From Mytilus galloprovincialis (taxonomy: Eukaryota; Mollusca; Bivalvia; Mytilida; Mytilidae): DNA of 64,000 bases. Below are positions 57,001 through 64,000 of this stretch, one piece after another. The translations under genes and the position numbers were made by a program. The first letter of the stretch is position 1. The number at the start of each line of letters is the position of its first letter. The DNA lies in contig NC_134842.1 of NCBI RefSeq assembly GCF_965363235.1, positions 38,592,458 to 38,656,457 of the forward strand, read 5' to 3'. The notes beneath the pieces are model-generated. The model was not told where the DNA came from, did no database searches, and worked only from the letters and a program-made list of their open reading frames with translations.

Positions 57001-58232
57001 AGATACCAGAGGGAAAGTCAAACTCATAGATTGAAAATAAACTGACAACGCCATGGCTAAAAAATACAAAGACTAGCAGACAAATACTAGTACACAAGAT
57101 ACAACATAGAAAACTAAAGACTAAGCAACGCGAACCCAACCAAAAACTGGGAGTGATCCCAGGTGCTCTGGCATGGTAAGCAAATCCTGCTTCGCATGTG
57201 GCACCCGTCATGTTGCGTATATTATTTCAAATCCGGTTAACAGTCTTATTCGGTAGGTCACAATCTTGAAAAGGGACGGGTATTGTACTTACGGCATAAG
57301 TAACATATACGATATCATCTGTGTAACGGTTATACTATAACGGTCAACCAACTCGTCATTGCGTCCATAAAATTAACAAGGGATGATTTCAACTTCACAA
57401 TTTGGATTTCTTGGTTTTATAACTTCCTTGTGAGCAGGAACCCTTTATCATGGAAATCATGATAGGGAATACAAGCCATAGAATATCGTATCAATTGGGA
57501 GATATATACTCCGTATGCTGGCGCTGCTGGAATGTTGCTAAATAGAAAGGGAAAGTTCCCAATTGGGAAACTGAAATCATCTCTTTTGTGGTAAAGTTTT
57601 GTTTTCAGCAGAGCCTCATTGTCAATGCTAGGTGTAAGTCAAGATATGAGGCAGACTTAACTGTATCTGTAGTATCCTTTATCATATATATTTTGCAGAT
57701 GACCTTAACTTATTGACGTATACTATATCTATTTTTTTCATAATCGTTTTTAAACGTACATCTTGATCCTCTTTCAGTCTTTTTTTATATTGGCATGATG
57801 TTTACTCTACAGAAAGAATCTTTTCGGATATAATTCTCTTAGGAATATATACTAGAACACAAAATAATCATATTAAATACTTATTTCATAAACAAAAAAT
57901 GAATATAATTAATATTAATTGCAATTATTTGTAATAAAATATTATAATGAAATATAGAGTACGATATTAGTTTGGTATTGACCTTTCGTATCACATGCTA
58001 ATTTTCTTATATTATATAATTAATATTTTCTATTTATTTGTAGCATGATTTTGGGGCATATACTGACTGGTTCAAAGCAAATTTTGATCCTTCTTATGAA
58101 GGATATAAGAAGTTGGAAGTCCGTGTGAATGCTGCTTTCTCGAAGCAGGAAATAGATAAAAAGAAAGCTCTGGGTATCTATTCCAAATGCATGAATGGAG
58201 AAGCTAACTTTTTTGGTTCAGTACCGATATGA
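47826..58232 (+). CDS. TenA/THI-4 family protein (thiaminase-2-like), four exons, 235 aa
   Basis: CDS = join(47826-48024, 52671-52797, 56784-56976, 58044-58232), all GT-AG. TenA enzymes hydrolyse aminopyrimidines, and thiamin itself, to the thiamin precursor HMP; the mussel protein's actual substrate is unknown. Family pattern seen: FVQGVKDGMLHP then FGAYTVQDAVYC (residues 52-77), ALIPCGRLWPWLG (154-166), YTDWFKANF (179-187), GEANFF (225-230). Against B. subtilis TenA from memory, D73 and Y76 match D44/Y47, C158 matches catalytic C135, E226 plausibly matches E205, but W162 stands where Y139 is expected. 235 aa is the normal TenA length. The start is chosen because a TGA lies in frame 9 bases upstream; an earlier exon remains possible. 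AATAAA at 58306-58311 is the likely polyadenylation signal. No targeting peptide is evident. Confidence 0.85.
49873..50406. mobile_element. TTAA-flanked non-autonomous DNA transposon (534 bp)
   Basis: Ends GGAGGCTCGAGGGT and ACCCGCGAGCCCCC are inverse with two mismatches; TTAA at 49869-49872 and 50407-50410. The RT sequence on either side rejoins at a TTAA present in the intact copy (CCTTTAACTC), confirming the target. No coding content. Confidence 0.88.
50475..51092 (-). repeat. Dispersed ~620-bp element inserted in the RT copy
   Basis: Inverse of 31105-31730. The flanking RT text (CGAACTAGAGAT before, AAAGGATACAACAGATACAG after) rejoins cleanly, so both ends of this family are defined here. 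Confidence 0.82.
51885..52015 (+). repeat. Dispersed copy related to the 355-bp unit
   Basis: GAAATGTGCGTCTGGCGTAC is followed by CACTGCTGGTAGATGTTTTT and CACCAGCACAGTAGTCAG, inverse of the CCACCAGCAGTG / GGTGATACCC linker inside the 6246-7200 array. Confidence 0.5.
52671..52797 (+). CDS. TenA-like exon 2
   Basis: 127 nt, acceptor TATTTTAG|GGGCTT, donor AAAAG|GTATTA, phase 1 to phase 2. It encodes GAYTVQDAVYCQKAQESLSV and KIFLEHESTDYK; holds the QDxxY active-site motif. Confidence 0.88.
53100..53430 (+). repeat. Retroposon-like repeat ending CATTGGCACTCATACCACAT
   Basis: AAGGGAGACGTTTGGTACCA, CACCTGTCTTAAGTCGGGAA, AGCTTGCTGTTCGCTGTGAG and the CATTGGCACTCATACCACAT end form the order I know from an abundant mussel repeat. 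TenA intron 2. Confidence 0.6.
53691..53963. mobile_element. TTAA-flanked non-autonomous DNA transposon (273 bp)
   Basis: Ends GGTGGTACCCAACACT and AGTGTTAGGTACCACC are inverse with one mismatch; TTAA at 53687-53690 and 53964-53967. No coding content. TenA intron 2. Confidence 0.88.
53975..54290 (+). repeat. Partial copy of the ~620-bp dispersed element
   Basis: CTGTTGTACCCCTGCTTTGA, CACCATTTTCTACC, CTATACCAAGCCAGGAATAT and GTGATTTTACTTTT match 31440-31730. Sense orientation in TenA intron 2. Confidence 0.7.
54291..56270. other. TenA intron 2, no feature recognised
   Basis: AT-rich. Two stretches (about 55555-55720 and 55985-56130) share CTTTCAAGTTGGATGACAAA-like / CTTACAAGTTGGATGATGAA-like text and CTGCCCTTCCA, a diverged local duplication. 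No exon seen. Confidence 0.4.
56275..56766. mobile_element. Probable TTAA-type element next to TenA exon 3
   Basis: The right end (AGAGGATTCCGAAAATCTGA.., then GCGAACATCC before TTTAA) resembles the right end of the 9408-9806 element, and the interior GGGGTCAATGGGCAAA resembles its TGTTATGGGGCAAA. The left end was not pinned down. Confidence 0.45.
56784..56976 (+). CDS. TenA-like exon 3
   Basis: 193 nt, acceptor TTTTATTTTAG|CTATTA, donor GCAAAG|GTATAT, phase 2 to phase 0. It encodes YYEDLFDKWHIRDGKAIELG, DDAYYMLVALIPCGRLWPWL. Transposon-derived sequence begins within about 20 bp on both sides. Confidence 0.9.
56988..57690 (-). mobile_element. Penelope-like C-terminal fragment with 3' tail
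   Basis: On the minus strand: [35 protein letters not shown] and YHDFHDKGFLLTRKL, then the family tail with ATGACGGGTGCCACATG and ending near GGTATCTTTCGTCCC. Antisense in TenA intron 3, its end about 12 bp from the exon 3 donor. Confidence 0.82.
58044..58232 (+). CDS. TenA-like exon 4 (last)
   Basis: 189 nt, acceptor TTTGTAG|CATGAT, stop TGA at 58230-58232. It encodes HDFGAYTDWFKANFDPSYEG, VNAAFSKQEIDKKKALGIY and the final NGEANFFGSVPI. Confidence 0.88.
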   Translation, partial: HDFGAYTDWFKANFDPSYEGYKKLEVRVNAAFSKQEIDKKKALGIYSKCMNGEANFFGSVPI

Positions 58233-58375
58233 GAACATTCTTCTTGGTTATTTTTACCTAAAAGGTGACGATAAAAAAACCAAGGAAATATAAATTAAAT
58301 TAGATAATAAAGGTGAAATGTAATTTGTGTGTGTCTGTATTCTGATTGTTAATATTTGTTGGCCAATTGTAATAG

Positions 58376-58701
58376 AGGTCGGTCATTTAAAAACGTATCA
58401 ACCGTATCATATACGTTGACGTATACGCATATGCAGATATATATACTAAAAAGTATTATGTGATCCCGAGCTTAAGACTAATATACGTTTCTCCTCTGTC
58501 CCTCTGGTATATTTCGCCCCTCTTTTCCAACAATTAATTCAGCTACACAATTAACTACTAGCATTAGAAATTTATCAGTTGCCCATCTGCATTATAGAAA
58601 GTATATACAATTAAAGCTCGGGATCAAATAATGTGTATTTGTAAATCTACAGATGCGTCAACGTATATGATACGGTTGATACATCTTTAAATGACCGACC
58701 T
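58376..58701. mobile_element. Palindromic element with ~95-bp inverted arms
   Basis: Left AGGTCGGTCATTTAAAAACG, ATCAACCGTATCATATACGT, GTGATCCCGAGCTTAA; the same order appears inverted on the right. The centre carries CCCTCTGGTATATTTCGCCC, the 3' end of the Penelope-like family. It lies just past the TenA polyadenylation signal. Confidence 0.85.
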
Positions 58702-58859
58702 TTATAAGAAGTGTCATAACATATGTGAAAAGTAAAATAGCTAAAATACCAAACTCCAAGGAAATTTCAAAACGAAAAGTCATTTATTAAACCTCTCTCT
58801 TGTATGAAAGTCGCATACACCTCCATCACATTGACAACAATATGTTAGTAAAATAAAAC

Positions 58860-59335
58860 CGACGTAATAGTTATATAAAGGCAACAGTAGTATACCGCTG
58901 TTCAAAACTCGTAAATCGATGGACAAAAAACAAAATCGGGGTAACAAACTAAAACTGAGGGAAACGCATTAAATATAAGAGAAGAACAACGACACAACAT
59001 TAAAATGTAACACACACAGAAACGGACTAAGCATTAGAAAAAATCCGATGAGAATAACAAATATAACATCAAAACCAAATACATGAATTTGGGATAGAAA
59101 AGTACCGTGACACGTCTTATAGTAATGTGAATTCACACTCAAATATAAGAGAAAACAAACGACACAACGGAAACACAACGTTAAAATGTAACACGCACAG
59201 AAACGAACTATAATATAACAATGGCCATATTCCTGACTTGGCACAGGACATTTTTAAAGAAAAAAATGGTGGGTTGAACCTGGTTTTGTGGCATGCCAAA
59301 CCTCCCGCTTTAATGGCAATGTTAAATATAACATT
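58860..59335 (-). repeat. Dispersed repeat (GCGGGAGGTTTGGC family), near full copy with internal duplication
   Basis: From 59335 leftwards: AACATTGCCATTAAAGCGGG, AACCAGGTTCAACCCACCAT, GTCCTGTGCCAAGTCAGGAA, then two copies of the CGTTTCTGTGTGTGTTACAT / TTAATGTTGTG segment (near 59015 and 59190), and GCGGTATACTACTGTTGCCT near 58880. Confidence 0.65.
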
Positions 59336-59563
59336 CAAATGACAACATAAAACGTATAAAATCGAGGTTTAGCAGTCAACTTTTGAAATATAAGCTTCGA
59401 TTCATTTCTTCTATTCATACAACATGTGTTTCAAAATTGAAATTTTCCTTCTGATTTCGATGGCATTGAAAATTGCGATATTGTCATAAAACTGACATTT
59501 TTATTTTATTAATGAAAGTTTTAATATGATTATTGATTCTAAATGTCGATTTCGTTATTCACA

Positions 59564-59787
59564 TTATGCATATTGGTTAGATCCATTATCAGTCACGTCA
59601 TATGACTCTATATATGGTTGTAAAAATGGCACGTGGCGAAGAGGTTTACAGCTTTTTTGCAGTCGACTAACACATGGAAGGTCAAATAATCGAGAACGGG
59701 GTATCTCGTGATTATCTTGTAATAACATCTGCTTATTTTCCACCGATAACGCATCTTCTTTCAATATACCTCTTTCCCTATCGGTAC
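59564..59787 (-). CDS. SLC23 last exon
   Basis: 224 nt, acceptor TTGTAG|GTACCG, TAA at 59566-59564. It encodes TDRERGILKEDALSVENKQM then the cytosolic tail ending YDVTDNGSNQYA. Confidence 0.85.
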
Positions 59788-62632
59788 CTACAACAAAAAG
59801 CTTAAGTAACTGAATAAATTTGGTAATAAATTCAGTATTGTTTGTAAAAAGAGTATACGAATAAAATACGATGGTGTATGATTCCCGATGAGTCCGGAAA
59901 AACAAATGACGTAGTAGTTAGCATCTATAATTTGTCATAATGCTGTCATCAATTAGCCAAACCAATAAAAGACGAGTGAAATTATTTTTTATTTTAGTTT
60001 TATATCAAGTCAAATAGCTCAAGCAAGAAATCTAAAATCAATATACTGGTATATATAAAGATTTAAAGATGTGGTATGATTGCCAATGATTCAACTTTCC
60101 AACAGTGACCAAATGACGTATACGTATGGTTAGCAACATGTACTGACAATTGGCCGTTTCATAATTTAATGCATCCTGGGTAATATTTTCAAAAGCGTAC
60201 ACCGAAGCGTTTTGATTGGTTTAAAACGTTATCAACAATAGAAATTCAGTCAATGACGTCAACGTTATTTTCACTTTGGGGTACGAACAATGAAATTACC
60301 CATGATGCTTTAGATTCTGAAACGGCAAATTCATCCCACCAAGAAGTAAATCTTTGATCGTTGAATCTCTAAAAAGTACTGCACAGATAGAACCATTGTC
60401 GTCGGAGAGTCCATACAATTGTCAAATAAGAATGAAAGATATGAAAAGTAGTAAATTTTAGAAAATCACCTTTATAGAAATGACCATACAAAAAATTATC
60501 TGCAAAAATTGTTGAATAGAGAGATTTGATTTAAGCTTGATATTTCCTGTAATCAGGGTATCGAATTTAGCATCCCCCCAAACCAATACAACACTCAAAT
60601 GAATGGTGATGTCGGACAAAAAAGCAACAGTAGTTCACCGATGTTCAAATCTCATAAATCAACTAAGAAAACCAAATATATTATAAAAACCAAATAGCTT
60701 AGGGAATCGCCTAAAAGCCAAACATAGAGAGTGCACCGACAAGCTATGTCTCTGCTTCTAAATATACTTCACTCGCCAAAATATAATCTCTGTTCTCTAT
60801 AATGCATTGTCGACCTTTTGCATTAACTTTAAAGTCATTTGGCAATGCGAATTGTTATTATTCAACTATTGTATATCAAGTTTGGCCAGCATGTAATTTT
60901 TCTTTCATCGTAAAAATTTATAGTTTTATTGCATTCAATAAGTCGTTAGCATTTCATCCATTGAAAAGGTTAAACACATCTTACCTAGATGATTATCTTA
61001 CCTTTCACAGTGTTGTCCATTATCAACGAAACAATAAATCCTACGAACATTGCGTTACCAAGGGTAACTTTAACAATTTGATTCAGTTGGTCCGAATCTG
61101 AAAAAAAATGTCCTGTATAATTATTGCTGTTATACAGTGCTTGATACAACTTCAAACATGGTGTGTAGAACTGAAACACATGAATCTATGAGGGTCTGGA
61201 TGGTTTGTTTTACAGAGTAGATAATAATGAGCCAAAGTACAAATAAAGGGCAGAATAGAGAAAAAATAGAGAAAAATGGTTGTCAAAAGGACAATAATGG
61301 GTTGCTAACATATTAATAAAAGCAAATAAACAGCAAAATTAATACAGAATATAGAAAATTGGCCCCAAAAATTAAAGATTATAAAAATGAACCCTCCCAT
61401 CCCGACCCTCATCTATGACAACAGTTTTCGCGAAAAATACACTTATTTTTGAAATTAGCATCAGAAACGCTCGAATGAGGGGCAAACAAAACACACTGAA
61501 GGCACAAAGTTCAAAAGAGACCAGTCATAAACAGTTTATGTACACTTAAAATATTGCATGCCCACGAATTGTTTTAACACAAAATATCGGGGAACCCAAC
61601 CAAAGTGTTGAACGTAATATTTTTTCAATTAAAAAAAGAATAACAATTCACTTCTTTTTTATATAACTTTGGTGTGAAATTTCAAGTACACGAGTTCCGC
61701 GGACACCTTAACTTATATATAAAAAATGTTAATTTTACCTATTATGTCTGTTTGTTTTGTTCCCACATTGTTGCCAATATAATGGAATTTGATGCAGCTG
61801 TCAAGTTGAGAGGTTTAGCTACCTTTAAAACAAGTTTAATACACCATCTTCTACATAAGAAAATGCCTGTACCAAGTCAGGAATATGACAGTTGTTATCC
61901 ATTCGTTTGATGTGTTTTAGCTTTTGATTTTGCCATTTGATTAGGGACCGTCCGTTTTTAATTTTCCTCGGAGTTATTTTGTGATATAATAATTTCGGCT
62001 GTTTCGTGGCAGCCAGTTTTTAGGTGGAGGAAGCCGGAGTGCCCGGAGAAAACCACCTACCTTCGATATGAAAACTGACAATCCTAGTCAATTAAGATAG
62101 GAGTTGAGTGCACCTACACGAGGGGGGTTCGAACTCACAACCTCAATGTTGACTGGCTAGTAGTAATTACTTAGACCGCTCAGCCACCAAGGCCCCTCAG
62201 CAACAACAAGCTACGTGTTTAAACCAGTAAATGGTCTCATTTCCTCTATATCATTTTTGTTTATTTTACAGTTAAAGACACATGTTTTGCAAAAATATAC
62301 AAATAGTATGATCTTTCAGTACCTAGGCATGCCTTAAATTAAATTCTTATGCAAATACCTGTTTTCAGTGAATCCGGAAATTGTCGTTGCCATTCCGACA
62401 ACACCACAGCAAAATATAAAGAAATTCCAATAACAGACAAGTTTCTGCTGGATCTTAGTTCAACGTTTTGTAACGCAGAAAGGCCAAGAGAACAGAGTAC
62501 TCCCAACATAGCAAAGGTAATGCCTCCTAATACAGGGTCAGGTACCGACGTCATTACTGCACCAAATTTTCCAATAATTGCTAAAACTACTGCTAAAATT
62601 CCGGAGATGACCAGCACTATTCTGCTACCGAT
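59564..62632 (-). CDS. SLC23-family nucleobase/ascorbate transporter, last three exons (partial)
   Basis: Minus-strand exons 62632-62359, 61097-61002, 59787-59564 (stop TAA), joined through phase-1 GT-AG introns. The 197 visible residues match the C-terminal third of SLC23 (SVCT/NAT) carriers: GKFGAVMTSVPDPVLGG, LGLSALQNVELRSSRNLSVI, TLGNAMFVGFIVSLIMDNTV, KGTDRERGIL, and a cytosolic tail with LFDLPCVSRLQKSCKPLRHV. Several hydrophobic helices are visible. SLC23 proteins carry ascorbate with sodium or nucleobases across the plasma membrane; which substrate applies cannot be judged because the substrate-signature exons lie outside the window. Upstream exons are beyond position 64000 or not recognised. 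Confidence 0.88.
60060..60110 (-). repeat. Fragment ending in the CATTGGCAATCATACCACAT block
   Basis: AGATGTGGTATGATTGCCAA at 60069 is the inverse of the common retroposon 3' end. SLC23 intron. Confidence 0.5.
60615..60745 (-). repeat. Partial copy of the GCAACAGTAGTATA repeat
   Basis: AAAGCAACAGTAGTTCACCG followed by GTTCAAATCTCATAAATC, as in 58875-58920. SLC23 intron. Confidence 0.5.
61002..61097 (-). CDS. SLC23 second-last exon
   Basis: 96 nt, acceptor TTTTTCAG|ATTCGG, donor GAAAG|GTAAGA. It encodes SDQLNQIVKVTLGNAMFVGF and IVSLIMDNTVKG. Confidence 0.87.
61735..61990 (+). repeat. Partial copy of the ~620-bp dispersed element
   Basis: TTATGTCTGTTTGTTTTGTT, GTACCAAGTCAGGAATATGA and TTGATTTTGCCATTTGATTA match the 3' half of 31105-31730. 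It lies antisense in an SLC23 intron. Confidence 0.7.
62030..62197 (-). mobile_element. tRNA-derived SINE (Leu/Ser-like head)
   Basis: On the minus strand from 62197: box A TGGCTGAGCGG (62186-62176) and box B GAGTTCGAACC (62136-62126), spaced as in a long-variable-arm tRNA, followed by the core TGGTTTTCTCCGGGCACTCC read towards 62030. This is the composition of a bivalve tRNA-SINE with a conserved central domain. It sits in the SLC23 intron between the second- and third-last exons. Confidence 0.8.
62359..62632 (-). CDS. SLC23 third-last exon
   Basis: 274 nt, acceptor TTTTTAG|ATCGGT, donor AACAG|GTATTT. It encodes IGSRIVLVISGILAVVLAII, PDPVLGGITFAMLGVL and SSRNLSVIGISLYFAVVLSE. Confidence 0.88.
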
Positions 62633-62999
62633 CTAAAAATGAAAACAATTAATGAAAATAAAGAAAAAGACCAATAAATGTCACTGTTGTAGCAACCTTA
62701 ATGTATCGATAGTGTTGAACCTTAATACAAGCGCTCTGTTTTGCTATATTTGTCCTTTCCTGTTGTTGCAGATAATATAATATGAGTGTATATCTGTTTT
62801 TAACAAAATGTCTCTTGAAAGTAGACCACAAAGTGGACTCGGAATAAATATATTGCCACTTTGGACCGACAGTAAAACTTTCTCATACTAAAATGATTGC
62901 GTCTAATATTTCTGATCTTGTCACCAACTTTCAAGTTTTATTGTGAAAAAGTTATCTTTATTCATTAGTTGTGTTGATTATAACAAATTAATTTTACGG

Positions 63000-63385
63000 A
63001 CGCCATTACGAGTTGGTTGACCATTATGAAATAACCGTTTCACAGATGATATTGGGTATTTTCGTCATGTCTTAACTACAATCCCCTTCCCTTTTCACGA
63101 ATATAGAATTATAGAATTAGACCGGGTTTGTTACAACATTAGCAACACGACGGGTGCCACATGTGGAGGAGGATACACTTACCCTTCCTGAGTTACTGAG
63201 ATCACCTGAGAACCAAAGGGTTTTGGTGGGGTTCGTGCTGCTTAGTCTTTAGTTTTCTATGCTGAGTATTGTGTTTTTTTATTTGCCTGTTTGTCATTTT
63301 CTTTGTTAGTCATGGCGTTGTCAATTTGTTTTCGATATATGAGTTTTACTGTCCCTCTGGTATTTTTCGCCCCTCTTTCAAGAGG
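63000..63385 (+). mobile_element. Penelope-like 3' tail fragment
   Basis: GGACGCCATTACGAGTTGGT (last RT codons), ACACGACGGGTGCCACATGT, GTCATGGCGTTGTCAATTTG and TCCCTCTGGTATTTTTCGCC match 11955-12340. Strongly 5'-truncated. Confidence 0.82.
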
Positions 63386-63769
63386 GTTGAGCCGGGCTAA
63401 CTTTAACATTATATGAAGTCAAACAAATTAAGAAAATACCCTTTGGTTACATGAATTGGTATTTACATGACAAACCCCGATATTTTGATCATTGACTGCA
63501 CTTATTTTATTTTTACATCATATGAGGGTTTTTTTAGCACAGATCTTTCAACACATTCAAAAAGGAATATAGTTTTATAGAATAGTATATCAATGTTTGA
63601 GGTCAAAACGTGATAATTAAATTCTTGTTGCAAAACATGCACCGTCTAAAGCTGGTTGAAAAAAGATGGCATACATGTAAATGAAAGTCAATACAGGTGT
63701 TCGGGTTTTATCCAATTCTTGGCACAAACTTAGGATGGAAGGGAAAATGACAATGTTTTGGAATTTAAA

Positions 63770-64000
63770 CAAGAATGAGTCTAAAGTACACGGATGCCCC
63801 ACCTGCACTATCCTTTTCCATGCTCCATGGACTGTACAAATTGGGTAATAATCTAATTTGGCATTAAAATAAGAAAGATTATACTAAAGGGAACATATGT
63901 ACTAAGTTTCAAGTTGATTGAACTTCAATGTCATCAAAAACTACCTTGACCAAAAACTTTAACCTGAACGGACGGACGGACGGACGGACGCACATACGAA
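63770..64000 (-). repeat. Mollusc-wide dispersed repeat, inverted copy with GGAC microsatellite
   Basis: Inverse of the family at 2670-2965: GTACACGGATGCCCCACC, TACTAAGTTTCAAGTTGATT, AAACTACCTTGACCAAAAAC, then GGAC repeated about five times. It runs off the window edge. Confidence 0.65.

Noticed and set aside
62176-62197. Functional tRNA gene
   Set aside because: Box A and B are present but the sequence continues into a SINE core and the acceptor stem cannot be closed.

Overview
The window is AT-rich and repeat-dense, with short exons in long introns and GT-AG splice sites. The dispersed repeat families, a tRNA-derived bivalve-type SINE and an abundant reverse-transcriptase family all point to a bivalve mollusc, most likely a mussel (Mytilus). 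That assignment rests on recognising repeats and protein style, not on a search. No bacterial-type operons, rRNA genes or CRISPR arrays were seen.

Four host genes can be supported. Two are tandem steryl-sulfatase-like genes on the minus strand: gene A (8888-16253, 5 coding exons, 567 aa) and gene B (22382-31994, 5 coding exons, 568 aa). Both appear intact, use only phase-1 introns, and have identical lengths for exons 2 to 5, so they are a gene duplication. The third, on the plus strand, is a TenA/THI-4 family (thiaminase-2-like) gene (47826-58232, 4 exons, 235 aa). The fourth is the 3' end of an SLC23 nucleobase/ascorbate transporter gene on the minus strand (59564-62632, last three exons; the rest lies beyond the right edge). 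TenA and SLC23 are convergent.

The remainder is mainly transposable-element sequence. A Penelope-like reverse transcriptase with an uninterrupted 612-codon frame sits in intron 4 of gene A, and at least six more fragments or 3' tails of its family are scattered about. There are several TTAA-flanked short elements with terminal inverted repeats (TIRs), several long-armed palindromic elements, a broken LINE (44090-45620), a broken DIRS-like tyrosine-recombinase retroelement fossil (27388-28620), and tandem repeats with units of 26, 28, about 210 and about 355 bp.

The region from 32 to 42 kb has no recognisable gene. It holds a 1.33-kb TIR element carrying eleven copies of a 15-bp motif, a 3-kb nested direct/inverted duplication made of ~210-bp monomers, and a ~670-bp CT-rich tract. 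The most notable points are the TenA gene in an animal, a decayed extra copy of exon 4 inside sulfatase gene B, the motif-dense TIR element, and element ends lying within about 20 bp of splice sites.
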